Both the position numbers and the translations under genes were made by a program. Below are positions 1 through 7,417 of a stretch of DNA of 25,676 bases, piece after piece. The stretch is from the NCBI GenBank assembly GCA_937916565.1, contig CALFSR010000125.1, positions 1 to 25,676 of the forward strand, in the 5' to 3' direction. Source of the DNA: an uncultured Bacillota bacterium (GTDB lineage: Bacteria > Bacillota > Limnochordia > Limnochordales > ZCTH02-B6). The notes under the pieces were generated by a model. The model was not told the origin of the DNA, made no database searches, and saw nothing but the letters and a program-made list of their open reading frames with translations. Within the stretch, counting starts at the first letter, position 1. Every line of letters starts with the position of its first letter.

Positions 1-322
1 GGCGGGCATCGTGCTGCCCAATCGCGACGAGGCCCGGGTGCTCACGGGTGCGGACGACCCCGAGATCATGCTCGAGCGGCTGGCCGAGCGGTTTCCCGTG
101 GTCGTGCTCAAGCTGGATAAGGACGGCGCCATGGCCCGTGCCGGCGGGGAGAGGTGCCACGTGCCCGCCGCAACCTTGCAGGTGGTGGACACCACCGGGG
201 CCGGGGACGCGTTTGACGCGGCGTTCCTCGCCGCCTACCTGGCGGGAAAGCCGCTCGCTGACGCTGTCGCGGCCGGCGTCCAGGCGTCCACCGCGGTCAT
301 CCAGCGGCTTGGCTCGACATGA
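1..322 (+). CDS. psuK: PfkB-family carbohydrate kinase, C-terminal part (probable pseudouridine kinase)
   Basis: Only the last ~107 codons are in the window; the reading frame is open from base 2 and the 5' part lies outside. The visible protein contains an LPNRDEA segment, typical of the substrate-proximal part of ribokinase/PfkB sugar kinases, and near the C-terminus DTTGAGDAF, the PfkB signature with the anion-hole glycines and the catalytic-base Asp. These kinases phosphorylate a sugar or nucleoside hydroxyl using ATP in the cytoplasm. The next gene is psuG, whose substrate is pseudouridine 5'-phosphate, so the likely role is pseudouridine to pseudouridine 5'-phosphate. That specificity is inferred from the neighbour, because the part of the protein that could discriminate is missing. 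Another nucleoside or sugar kinase of the family is possible. Confidence 0.8.
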   Translation, partial: AGIVLPNRDEARVLTGADDPEIMLERLAERFPVVVLKLDKDGAMARAGGERCHVPAATLQVVDTTGAGDAFDAAFLAAYLAGKPLADAVAAGVQASTAVIQRLGST

Positions 323-404
323 CGCGCCGGTGGGGCCGTCCATGGTGCAGAGAAGCCGTGCAGCAGGACAGCCGCGAGCGCGGGACGAGAGCGAGGCGAA
401 AGAT

Positions 405-1361
405 ATGAGGACAGGCATTGGCCGGGCGGCGTCGGACCGGCCCAAGTTTGTGCAGGTTCATGCGGAAGTGGAGGCGGCGCTTGCCGCAGGCGAGCCCGTC
501 GTGGCGCTTGAGTCCAGCATCATCGCGCAGGGAATGCCGTATCCGGTCAACGTAGAGACGGCCCGCCGGGTGGAGGCCGCGGTGCGCGAAGGGGGCGCGG
601 TGCCGGCCACCATTGCGCTGTTGGACGGCAAGATCCGCGTCGGGCTCGACGAGGAAGCGCTGTTGCGCCTGGGCACCGATCCGGCGGCGGTCAAGGTCGC
701 CCAGCGGGACATCGCCCGGGTGCTGGTGACGGGTGCCGCGGGCGGGACGACCGTATCGGCCACCGCGGCCATCGCCCGGCTCGTGGGCATCCGGGTGTTT
801 GCCACCGGCGGCATCGGCGGCGCGCACCGGGGGGTCGCCCACCATTTTGACATCTCGGCGGACTTGCCGGCCGTGGCGCAGTCCGGCGTCACGGTGGTGT
901 GCAGCGGCGCCAAGGCGTTTCTTGACCTCGCGGTCACGCTTGAGCTGCTGGAGAGCTTGTCGGTGCCGGTCCTTGGCTACCGGACCGGTTCGTTCCCGTC
1001 GTTTTACAGCCGCGACAGCGGCCTGGCGCTTGAGCACCAGGTGGACTCGCCGGAGGCCATCGCGCAGCAGATGGTCTACCAGGATGCCCTTGGGTTTCCC
1101 CAGGGCATGATCGTCGCCAATCCGATCCCGGAGAGTGCCGCCGTGGAGAGGGCCGTTATCGAAGATGCCATCGCCCGGGCTATGGGCGAAGCGGAAGAGA
1201 GGGGCATCACCGGCAAGGCGGTGACGCCGTTTCTGCTCGCGCGAATCAAGGACATTACCGGCGGCGAGAGCCTGGAGGCCAATGTGGCCTTGGTGGTCAA
1301 CAACGCCCGCCTGGCGGCGGCCATCGCCGCGGCGTACGCCCGCCTGCGGCGGCACGCGTGA
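405..1361 (+). CDS. psuG: Pseudouridine-5'-phosphate glycosidase
   Basis: A 318-residue protein, close to the usual ~305-315 of the family. It cleaves the C-C glycosidic bond of pseudouridine 5'-phosphate to uracil and ribose 5-phosphate (reversible in vitro). Recognisable family stretches are ALESSIIAQGMPYP near residue 36, KVAQRDIA near 97, ATGGIGGAHRG near 133-143, HHFDISADL near 147, and CSGAKAFLDL with Lys near 170. By comparison with the E. coli enzyme, the Glu at ~36 and Lys at ~97 and ~170 are the catalytic candidates and Asp ~149 the metal ligand. The ATG at 405 is preferred because it gives family length and follows a GAGGCGAAAG purine stretch. An in-frame ATG at 342 would add 21 residues. 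It follows the kinase gene by 82 bp, consistent with a salvage operon. Its 3' end overlaps a minus-strand gene by 65 bp. Confidence 0.95.
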   Translation: MRTGIGRAASDRPKFVQVHAEVEAALAAGEPVVALESSIIAQGMPYPVNVETARRVEAAVREGGAVPATIALLDGKIRVGLDEEALLRLGTDPAAVKVAQRDIARVLVTGAAGGTTVSATAAIARLVGIRVFATGGIGGAHRGVAHHFDISADLPAVAQSGVTVVCSGAKAFLDLAVTLELLESLSVPVLGYRTGSFPSFYSRDSGLALEHQVDSPEAIAQQMVYQDALGFPQGMIVANPIPESAAVERAVIEDAIARAMGEAEERGITGKAVTPFLLARIKDITGGESLEANVALVVNNARLAAAIAAAYARLRRHA

Positions 1362-1773
1362 CTCGGCGACGCCAAGCTGGCGCGCCTAGCGGCCCCGGGG
1401 CGCCGTGCCGGGCGGACTCGCGCAGCCGGACCAGCTCGGTGTGGCGAAACGTGGCCGACGGGTCGGGGACGGTGCCCGGCCACCAGCGGGCCGGCCGGTA
1501 TCCCGATACGTAAAAGAGAACCGATCCGGAGGAAGCATGGGCCCGGACTTCGTAACGAAGCGCCGGGCCCAAGTCCGCGTCAAACGCCACCGTGCGGCGG
1601 GGCGGTATGATCCGGGTTTGCGCGAGCAGGATCCGGCGGCACCAGGCAGGCCCGAGATTGCGGATGACGACAACGACGCGGGCCCGGCACGAGGGGCTCG
1701 TGTTGTAGGCTAGCACCCGGACGCGATCGGTGTCCTCGCCGCGCTCCACCGGGCCTGTGCTGAGGAGGATCAT
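1297..1773 (-). CDS. Small hypothetical protein with an Arg/Pro-rich C-terminal run-on
   Basis: 158 residues from an ATG at 1773 preceded by GGGAGG at 7-nt spacing, 22 bp after the saccharopine-dehydrogenase-like gene, so probably the last gene of the minus-strand operon. The first ~115 residues alternate short beta-type segments (RVRVLAYN, RVVVVIRN, FDADLGPALRYEV, SVLFYVSGY) and end in a natural-looking HTELVRL. This resembles small beta-sandwich proteins of unknown function known from Bacillota, but I cannot name a family. The last ~43 residues are low-complexity Arg/Pro/Gly and run antisense into the end of psuG, which suggests an ancestral stop near 1420 was lost. No signal peptide or membrane segment is seen. 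Function unknown. Confidence 0.6.
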   Translation of the reverse strand: MILLSTGPVERGEDTDRVRVLAYNTSPSCRARVVVVIRNLGPAWCRRILLAQTRIIPPRRTVAFDADLGPALRYEVRAHASSGSVLFYVSGYRPARWWPGTVPDPSATFRHTELVRLRESARHGAPGPLGAPAWRRRVTRAAAGGRTPRRWPPPGGRC

Positions 1774-1795
1774 CCGCCCGCCTCCCGTGGACGTG

Positions 1796-2938
1796 TCACT
1801 CCACGGTATGCGTCACGTGCACGCCGCGCTCCGCCAGCTGCGCCAGGAACAGTTCCGGCTCGAGGCTGCCCTCGGCTTCCGGAGGGAAAACGCCCGCCCG
1901 CCGGATGTCGCCCCGCGCGAGCGCCAAGGCGCCGATCGCCAGCGGGATGGACGTCAGTGCGTCCATGGTCCCGATGGCCGCGCTCTCCATCACTTTGGGC
2001 TTGCCGCCTTCCACGCCCTCCACACGCACCACCAGGCCCGCCCAGTTGCCGCGGGAGCCGATGCGGCACAGGAGGGGGATGAACGGCCTGAGCAGCTTGG
2101 ACATCAGCGCGCGCCGGCCGTGGGTCGCGGTAAGCCCCATCCGGCCCGTCCAGGCGGCCAGCCCGTGCAGGAGCGGCTCGACCACGCCGCCTTTCAGGGA
2201 AACGACCTTTACACCGGGCAGGTAGCGGGGCAGGGTCAGCGGCTCCGGATGGCCCACATGGCAGACGGGGAGCGTGCCGAGGGGCTCCGGAAAGCGGACC
2301 GGCTCCGGTTCGCTGCCGGCCCGGATGCGCTCGTGCCGGCCATTTTTGTAAGTGGTGATGTCGCCGCTGAAGATGTGCATGGTGTGGAAGACGACGGCCG
2401 GTCCCGGCGACGGCCCGGAAGCGCCCGCCCACGCGATGCGGACCGCGCCGGTGGATTCCATCCGGCGGGCCGCCCGCAGGGCGAGCAGGTTGGACAGACC
2501 GGGGGTCCAGCCGATTCCGGTCAGGACCGGTACGCCGGCGGAGCGGGCCTCATCGTCTAGGCTCAGCGCCGCCGCGGTGGCATCGGCGTCGTCGCAGATG
2601 CTGGCGTAAGGCGTGCGGGCTTGGACCGAGGCCCGCACGAGGTGCTCTTCATAGAGGTAAAACGGACCCAAGGCACCGACGGCCACATCATGCTCGCGCA
2701 TGAGATGGACGACGGCCTGTGTTTCGGCGGCGTCGACGGCGGCGATGGCCAGCGCGGTGCCGGGAGACCCTTGACCCGGGGACGCCGCCAACGCTCGCCG
2801 GATCCCGGCCTCGGCCCGCTCCGCCGACGCTTGGCTGCGACCCACGATGGTCACCCGCTCCACGCCGGGGGTGCGGGCGAGCTCCAGGGCCGCCCGCCGG
2901 CCCATATCGCCGCTGCCGCCGAACACGACAAAGCGCAC
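1796..2938 (-). CDS. Saccharopine dehydrogenase-like NAD(P)-dependent oxidoreductase
   Basis: 380 residues from a GTG start with GGGAGG about 7 nt upstream. The N-terminus FGGSGDMGRRAA is a Rossmann dinucleotide-binding loop followed by an acidic/Arg region (VTIVGRSQ) that fits NADP(H) binding. The middle holds GPFYLYEEHLVRA and TGIGWTPGLSNLLAL, typical of the saccharopine dehydrogenase/homospermidine synthase-like superfamily (class-I NADP-binding plus catalytic alpha/beta domain). The family reduces or oxidises C-N bonds in amino-acid-derived substrates, but many members are uncharacterised, so no reaction is assigned. It lies 35 bp downstream of the cupin gene in the minus-strand operon. 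That setting suggests a redox step in the same catabolic route as the MDR dehydrogenases. Confidence 0.8.
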   Translation of the reverse strand: MRFVVFGGSGDMGRRAALELARTPGVERVTIVGRSQASAERAEAGIRRALAASPGQGSPGTALAIAAVDAAETQAVVHLMREHDVAVGALGPFYLYEEHLVRASVQARTPYASICDDADATAAALSLDDEARSAGVPVLTGIGWTPGLSNLLALRAARRMESTGAVRIAWAGASGPSPGPAVVFHTMHIFSGDITTYKNGRHERIRAGSEPEPVRFPEPLGTLPVCHVGHPEPLTLPRYLPGVKVVSLKGGVVEPLLHGLAAWTGRMGLTATHGRRALMSKLLRPFIPLLCRIGSRGNWAGLVVRVEGVEGGKPKVMESAAIGTMDALTSIPLAIGALALARGDIRRAGVFPPEAEGSLEPELFLAQLAERGVHVTHTVE

Positions 2939-2973
2939 GGCCGTCCCTCCCTGATCCGACAGCGCCGCCGGGC

Positions 2974-3477
2974 TTACGCCCGCATGACGGCCGCGGTGGC
3001 GGGGTTTGCCCGCAGGCGCGCGAGCTCTTCGGGCGACAACGGCTGCGGCCGGTCGCGGTCGCCGTCGACGACGCAGACGAACCCAAACGGCTCTTCGCCG
3101 TCGTTCACAAACTGGTGCGGCGTCATGGGCGGCACGTACATGACGTCAAACGGCTGCGTTTCATACACCTGCTCGCCGATGATGACGCGGCCTTTGCCCC
3201 GCAGCGTCATGACGATGTGGATGTGCTGGTGCTTCTCCAAGGACGAATGGCCGCCGGGGCCGACCTCGAAGTAGCGGACGCGAAACGCGCAAGGCTCGCC
3301 GTGCCGCCCGGCCACCACCTGGCGGGTGATGTCCCGCCAGCCTTCGCCCGGATGCGTCCCCTGGTGCAGCTTGTACTCTTCGAGTTCCACCCCGTCCCAG
3401 CGGTAGGCGGCCGGGTCAAAGCGCCGGAACAGGTGCGCCGGATTCGCTTTGACGTCGCGGGTTTCCGTATGGCTCAT
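2974..3477 (-). CDS. Single-domain cupin protein
   Basis: 167 residues. The central domain carries a cupin motif 1 variant, EKHQHIHIVMTLRGKG, with the His cluster of the metal site and the usual Glu position apparently replaced. Motif 2 is DVMYVPPMTPHQFVN with the conserved His and Asn. Small cupins of this type bind Fe, Mn, Ni or Zn and act as dioxygenases, isomerases or decarboxylases, or simply bind a ligand. No specific reaction can be read from the sequence. The ATG at 3477 is chosen because GGGAGG lies 9 nt upstream; a TTG two codons earlier would leave only 3 nt. The gene is 17 bp after an MDR dehydrogenase and 35 bp before the saccharopine-dehydrogenase-like gene, so it is part of one transcript. 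Confidence 0.85.
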   Translation of the reverse strand: MSHTETRDVKANPAHLFRRFDPAAYRWDGVELEEYKLHQGTHPGEGWRDITRQVVAGRHGEPCAFRVRYFEVGPGGHSSLEKHQHIHIVMTLRGKGRVIIGEQVYETQPFDVMYVPPMTPHQFVNDGEEPFGFVCVVDGDRDRPQPLSPEELARLRANPATAAVMRA

Positions 3478-3494
3478 GGGCAAACGCCTCCCGT

Positions 3495-4538
3495 TCAGTC
3501 CATGGTCACGATGACTTTGAGCACTTCGCCCGTGCGGCCGGCGGCCCGGTACGCCTCCGCCGCCTCCGCCAGGGGAAAGCGGTGGGAGATGAGCACGTGC
3601 TCGGGCAGGTGTCCCGCGGCGACGTGCGCCAGCGCGGCCCGCGTGTCGCTCGGACCCGCCGAGTAGCTTGTCACCACCGTGATCTCCCGGAAAAACAGCT
3701 CAAACACGGGCATGCCCACATCTTGGCCGGGCGGCGTCGGGGCAAAGAGGAGAAGCGTCCCGCCGTTACGTACAAGCCCGACGCCGGCCCGCATGGCCGC
3801 GGGGGAGGCGGGGGTGACGACGACCAGGTCAAACGAAGCCGCCGGCCCGGCCAAGCGGGCGTCCCACACCTCGTCGGCCCAGTGCTCCGCCGCCAGAGCA
3901 CGCCGGGATTCCAGGACATCCGAGCCGGCAATGAAGCCCGCGCCGCCCGCCCGTGCCAGAAAGCCAAACATCTGGCCGATGAAACCGAGGCCGATGATGC
4001 CCACCCGCATCCCGGGGGCAAACCGCGCCCGGCGCAGCGCCTTGACGACGCACGCCGCGGGTTCCACGAGGGTGCCGGCGGCAAAGGACACGTGGGGCGG
4101 GAGCGGCAGGGTGTCATGGCGGACGCTCTGGGCGCCGACGACGGCGTACTCGGCCATCCCGCCGGGCTTGAGAACGTTCGGTTTCCAGGTAGGGCAGTGC
4201 ACGTGGTCGCCCCGGCGGCACACTTCGCACTCCATGCACGGCGCGTGGTGGTGCACGAACACCCGCTCGCCGGGCCGCAGCCAGTCGACGCCCGGGCCGA
4301 CGGCCACCACTTCGCCGGAGGGCTCGTGGCCAAAGACGCCCGGCGCCTTTGTGGCTACATACCAGTCCATGAGATCGCTGCCGCAGATGCCGCACGCCCG
4401 CAGGCGCACCAGCGCCTCGCCGGGCCCGGGAGCAGGCACGTCGACTTCTTCAACGACAACTTCGCCCGGCCCGCGCAGGACCGCCGCCCGCATCGTCGCG
4501 GGCACGGCCGCTGCCGCCGGGTTGGCCGGCACGGACAT
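3495..4538 (-). CDS. Zinc-dependent medium-chain alcohol dehydrogenase (MDR), first copy
   Basis: 347 residues. The N-terminal GroES-like domain has the catalytic zinc ligands Cys ~49 (ACGICGSD) and His ~71 (FGHEPSG), with Glu in LVEPAACVVKAL. The structural zinc loop CMECEVCRRGDHVHC shows the C-x2-C-x2-C-x7-C pattern. A Rossmann motif GIIGLGFIGQ follows for NAD(P). This is a complete, probably active polyol/alcohol dehydrogenase of the threonine/sorbitol dehydrogenase type; the substrate is unknown. The ATG overlaps the stop codon of the upstream MDR gene (TGATG), with GGAGGGGG about 7 nt before it, indicating translational coupling. A GTG one codon earlier is also possible. A 15-residue Ala-rich N-terminal extension precedes the usual MRAAVL start. 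Confidence 0.9.
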   Translation of the reverse strand: MSVPANPAAAAVPATMRAAVLRGPGEVVVEEVDVPAPGPGEALVRLRACGICGSDLMDWYVATKAPGVFGHEPSGEVVAVGPGVDWLRPGERVFVHHHAPCMECEVCRRGDHVHCPTWKPNVLKPGGMAEYAVVGAQSVRHDTLPLPPHVSFAAGTLVEPAACVVKALRRARFAPGMRVGIIGLGFIGQMFGFLARAGGAGFIAGSDVLESRRALAAEHWADEVWDARLAGPAASFDLVVVTPASPAAMRAGVGLVRNGGTLLLFAPTPPGQDVGMPVFELFFREITVVTSYSAGPSDTRAALAHVAAGHLPEHVLISHRFPLAEAAEAYRAAGRTGEVLKVIVTMD

Positions 4539-5563
4539 CACTCGACCCCCTCCGGGATCAGGGCGTACTTGACCCCGCGTCCTTGCTCCAAGTCGTCAAA
4601 CGTCTCCTGCAGAGCCGTAAGCGGCCGAACCCCGGTGATGAGCCGCCCGAGGCCGAGGCTCTCCTGGGTCAGCAGCCGGTACGCCTCCGCCACGTCGCTC
4701 GGCGTGAAATGGAACGAACCGAGGAGCGTCACTTCATCATAGTGAATTCGCCGTGCCGAAAAGCTCACCCGCGCATCGCCCGTGAGGCCCCCAAAGAGCA
4801 GCGCTTGGCCCCCGGGCCGCACCAGGCCCGGCGCAAGCTCCCAGACGGCGGGCTGACCCGTGCACTCGATGATCGCTTCCGGCGCATCGAAGCCTTTGGG
4901 CAGCGAGTCCGCAGCCTCCGGCATGTGGCCCTGGATCACCCGGTCGGCGCCGAGGGCCCGGGCGAGCTCAAGGCCGCTCTGCCGCCCCCCGACGGCGGTC
5001 ACCGACGGGCAGCCGAGCGCCTTGCCCACGGCGACGTGCAACAGACCGATGGCGCCCACGCCGATGATGACGACGCTCTCCGGGCGGCCGAGGCGTCGCC
5101 AGCCCCGCACGATGCAGGCCAGCGGCTCCAGGAGCGCGGCTTCCGCAAACGACAGGTGCTCCGGTTTCCGGAACAAGTGCTGGCGAACAACCTTGGCGGG
5201 CAGCAAGACGTAGTCGGCATACGTCCCGAGGGCGATGCCGTTAAACAGGTGCTGGCAGTGGTTGTACAGCCCCTTCGCGCACGCCGGGCAGGCGCGGCAA
5301 GGGGCCGTCGGCACCCACATCACCGCGTCGCCCGTTTGAAACCCGCTCACGCCTTGGCCCACCACGGCCACGACGCCCGACGCTTCGTGCCCCAATGGTC
5401 CCGGCACGGGGAGCTTGGCATGCCCGCGGCGGTAAGTCTTGAGGTCGGTGCCGCACGTCAACGCCGCGTGCACCCGCACCAGCACCTCGCCGGGGCCGGG
5501 TGCGGGGACGGGCACCTCGCGAAAAGTGAGGGAGCGGATGGCTTCGAGATATGCCTGCTTCAT
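4538..5563 (-). CDS. Zinc-dependent medium-chain alcohol dehydrogenase (MDR), second copy
   Basis: 341 residues, clearly a paralog of the next gene in the operon. Catalytic zinc ligands are Cys ~37 (TCGTDLKTYRRG), His ~59 (LGHEASG) and Glu in LLEPLACIV. The structural zinc loop CRACPACAKGLYNHC keeps C-x2-C-x2-C-x7-C, and IIGVGAIGLLH is the dinucleotide-binding loop. The ATG at 5563 overlaps the TGA of the amidohydrolase gene (ATGA) and has GAGG 7 nt upstream, so start choice and coupling are clear. Sequence divergence between the two copies, for example CGTDLKTYRRG versus CGSDLMDWY, suggests different substrates or successive oxidation steps rather than simple dosage. Substrate unknown. Confidence 0.9.
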   Translation of the reverse strand: MKQAYLEAIRSLTFREVPVPAPGPGEVLVRVHAALTCGTDLKTYRRGHAKLPVPGPLGHEASGVVAVVGQGVSGFQTGDAVMWVPTAPCRACPACAKGLYNHCQHLFNGIALGTYADYVLLPAKVVRQHLFRKPEHLSFAEAALLEPLACIVRGWRRLGRPESVVIIGVGAIGLLHVAVGKALGCPSVTAVGGRQSGLELARALGADRVIQGHMPEAADSLPKGFDAPEAIIECTGQPAVWELAPGLVRPGGQALLFGGLTGDARVSFSARRIHYDEVTLLGSFHFTPSDVAEAYRLLTQESLGLGRLITGVRPLTALQETFDDLEQGRGVKYALIPEGVE

Positions 5564-7215
5564 GACGCAGCCTCGCTTTCGCCGAGCCGGTCGTACACGA
5601 TCCGGCCGCCGCACAGCGTCATATCGACTTCCACCGAGGGCAGCTCGTCCGGGCTCATGCTAAAGATGTCCCGGGACAGGATAGCCACGTCCGCGAGGAA
5701 CCCGGGCCGGAGAGCGCCCTTGCGGGTTTCGTCAAAGGTGGTGTAGGCGCTCCCCGCGGTGTAGGCCGTGAGGGCTTCGTAGATGTCGAGTCGCTGGTCG
5801 GGTCCGTAGACGCGCCCCCTCATGCTCCTGCGGGTCAGCATGGCGTAGACGCCCAGAAGCGGGTTGGCGGGCGAGATGGGCGCGTCGGAGCTCGCCGACG
5901 GGTTGAGTCCTGCCTCCAGAAACCGGCGCATCGGGTACGCCCCGGGCACCCGGGCTTCGCCGAGATGGTGCCCGTAGCTGTCGGCGAAGACGTAGACGAA
6001 GACCGGCTGCGGCACGGGCACGACGCCCGCCTGCTTGAGCCGCCCGATGAAGCCTGGCCGGAGGAAACCGCAGTGCTCGATGCGGTGGCGCGCGCCGGGT
6101 CGCGGGAACTCCCGCAGCACGGTCTCGTACGCCGTGAGCACCTGGTCTGCGGCCGCGTCACCGATGGCATGAACGGCCACTTGCCAGCCCCGCTCGTGGT
6201 ACGGCCGGATGCGCTCGATGAGGTCGTCGAGTTTGTAAGTGAGGATGCCGTAGGACGTACCGTCCACGTACGGTTCCGTGAACGCGGCGGTGCCGCCGCT
6301 GGCGCTGCCGTCGGCGAAAAACTTTACCGGCCCGAGGCGCAGGTGTTCATCGCCGAAGCCCGTGCCCAGCCCCGCCTCCAGGACGGACGGGGCTACCGCC
6401 TGGCCACCGAGGGAGCTGTCGCCCAGGAGCGCCAGGGTAAACCGCACCGTGAGCAGGCCCCGCTCCCGGGCGGTCCAATACGCCTGCAGGTCGCCGGTGC
6501 CGGCGGCCATGCCCACCCCGGCGTCGGTGACGCTCGTAATGCCGTAGCGGTTAAACTCCCGCATGGCCCAGGCGAGCGCTTCCACAAGCTGATCGACCGA
6601 GGGCGGCGGCACTTGCCCGAGCACCCGCTCCATCGCGTTGTCCATGAGCAGCCCCGTGAGCCGTCCATCCCGCCGCTGGAACATGCCGCCCGGGGGGTCG
6701 GGTTCGTCCTCCCGCACGCCGGCAAGGCGCAAAGCCTGGGAGTTGGCGACCCCCATGTGCAGATCGGTGCGGGTGACGAACACTGGGTGCTCCGGAGCCG
6801 CCTCGTCGAGTTCTTCCCGGGTCGGGTGGCGGCCTTCGGCCAAGTGCGCCTCATTGTAGCCGGACGCGAGAATCCACGTCCCCGCCGGGCGCGCCGCCGC
6901 GGCTCGGCGGATCGTGTCCTGGATGTCGCGGATAGATCGAACGGCGCCCGGGCTTACATCGACCTGCGTGCCTTGCTGGCCGAAGCGGATCGGGTGGGCG
7001 TGGGCGTCGTTGAAGGCGGGGATCGCGGTGCGTCCCCCAAGGTCAATGACCTGCGTAGCAGGACCCGCCAGGCGCAGCACGTCCTCGGTCTTGCCCGTCG
7101 CCACGACGCGCCCGCCCCATACGGCCAAGGCCTCCACCCGCTCCCGGGAAGGATGGCCCGGCCAAATGCGGCCGTTCACCAGAATCGTCTCGGCGTGGAG
7201 AAACATGTCCGGCAT
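5560..7215 (-). CDS. YtcJ-type amidohydrolase (amidohydrolase 3 family)
   Basis: 551 residues, the usual length for YtcJ-like metal-dependent hydrolases. A beta-sandwich start (ETILVNGRIW, then VIDLGGRTAIPAFNDAHAHP) leads into the metal-binding His-x-His at ~72-74. Further active-site segments are KFFADGSASGGTAAFTEPY, VHAIGDAA, HRIEHCGF and SSDAPISPANP, supplying the later His residues and the catalytic Asp. No signal peptide is seen, so it is cytoplasmic. The family hydrolyses amides, imides or N-formyl groups. It is the first gene of the minus-strand operon and divergent from the TRAP operon, so it may act on the imported compound. The ATG at 7215 has no recognisable Shine-Dalgarno, but a TGTTATCAT extended -10 ends 6 nt before it, so the mRNA may be leaderless. 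An in-frame ATG three codons later is the alternative. Confidence 0.92.
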   Translation of the reverse strand: MPDMFLHAETILVNGRIWPGHPSRERVEALAVWGGRVVATGKTEDVLRLAGPATQVIDLGGRTAIPAFNDAHAHPIRFGQQGTQVDVSPGAVRSIRDIQDTIRRAAAARPAGTWILASGYNEAHLAEGRHPTREELDEAAPEHPVFVTRTDLHMGVANSQALRLAGVREDEPDPPGGMFQRRDGRLTGLLMDNAMERVLGQVPPPSVDQLVEALAWAMREFNRYGITSVTDAGVGMAAGTGDLQAYWTARERGLLTVRFTLALLGDSSLGGQAVAPSVLEAGLGTGFGDEHLRLGPVKFFADGSASGGTAAFTEPYVDGTSYGILTYKLDDLIERIRPYHERGWQVAVHAIGDAAADQVLTAYETVLREFPRPGARHRIEHCGFLRPGFIGRLKQAGVVPVPQPVFVYVFADSYGHHLGEARVPGAYPMRRFLEAGLNPSASSDAPISPANPLLGVYAMLTRRSMRGRVYGPDQRLDIYEALTAYTAGSAYTTFDETRKGALRPGFLADVAILSRDIFSMSPDELPSVEVDMTLCGGRIVYDRLGESEAAS

Positions 7216-7221
7216 GGCAAC

Positions 7222-7230
7222 ATGATAACA
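7222..7230 (-). promoter_or_regulatory. Extended -10 promoter for the amidohydrolase operon
   Basis: Read on the minus strand the bases are TGTTATCAT, matching the extended -10 form TGnTATnnT. The A of the amidohydrolase ATG at 7215 lies 7 nt downstream of the hexamer, where a transcription start is expected, which predicts a leaderless transcript. No convincing -35 is present, which is tolerable for extended -10 promoters. This is a pattern match only. Confidence 0.45.
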
Positions 7231-7247
7231 TTTCGAACGCTCGCGGG

Positions 7248-7260
7248 CACCTATCAGGTG
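7248..7260. promoter_or_regulatory. Palindrome in the divergent control region (possible operator)
   Basis: CACCT-ATC-AGGTG is a perfect 5-bp-arm inverted repeat located 33 bp upstream of the amidohydrolase start and 157 bp upstream of the binding-protein start. It sits just upstream of the predicted minus-strand -10 element, in the place of a regulator site between two divergent operons. The regulator is unknown. The rest of the 202-bp intergenic region also holds a weak GGATA-n7-TATCC repeat at 7311-7327 and a GGCGGCCGCC palindrome at 7358-7367. I could not identify a convincing plus-strand promoter. Confidence 0.35.
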
Positions 7261-7417
7261 TTGCGCGTGAAACCATGGATTCTTCCGCCGATCGTTCCCT
7301 TCTCCAGAGAGGATAAAGTTTCTATCCGACATTCTCGCGAATGAGGACAGGTGGCCTGGCGGCCGCCTCAGAATCCCCTCTGTCAAATCCTGACGGAAAA
7401 GGAGTGGAACCAAAATC

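Noticed and set aside
48..404. An upstream extension of psuG in the same frame
   Set aside because: It overlaps the kinase gene in another frame and its translation is Arg/Pro/Ser low-complexity; family length supports the ATG at 405.
1362..1773. Plus-strand coding sequence between psuG and the saccharopine-dehydrogenase-like gene
   Set aside because: Plus-strand frames here are low-complexity, while the minus strand has a protein with beta-strand-like pattern and a good ribosome binding site.
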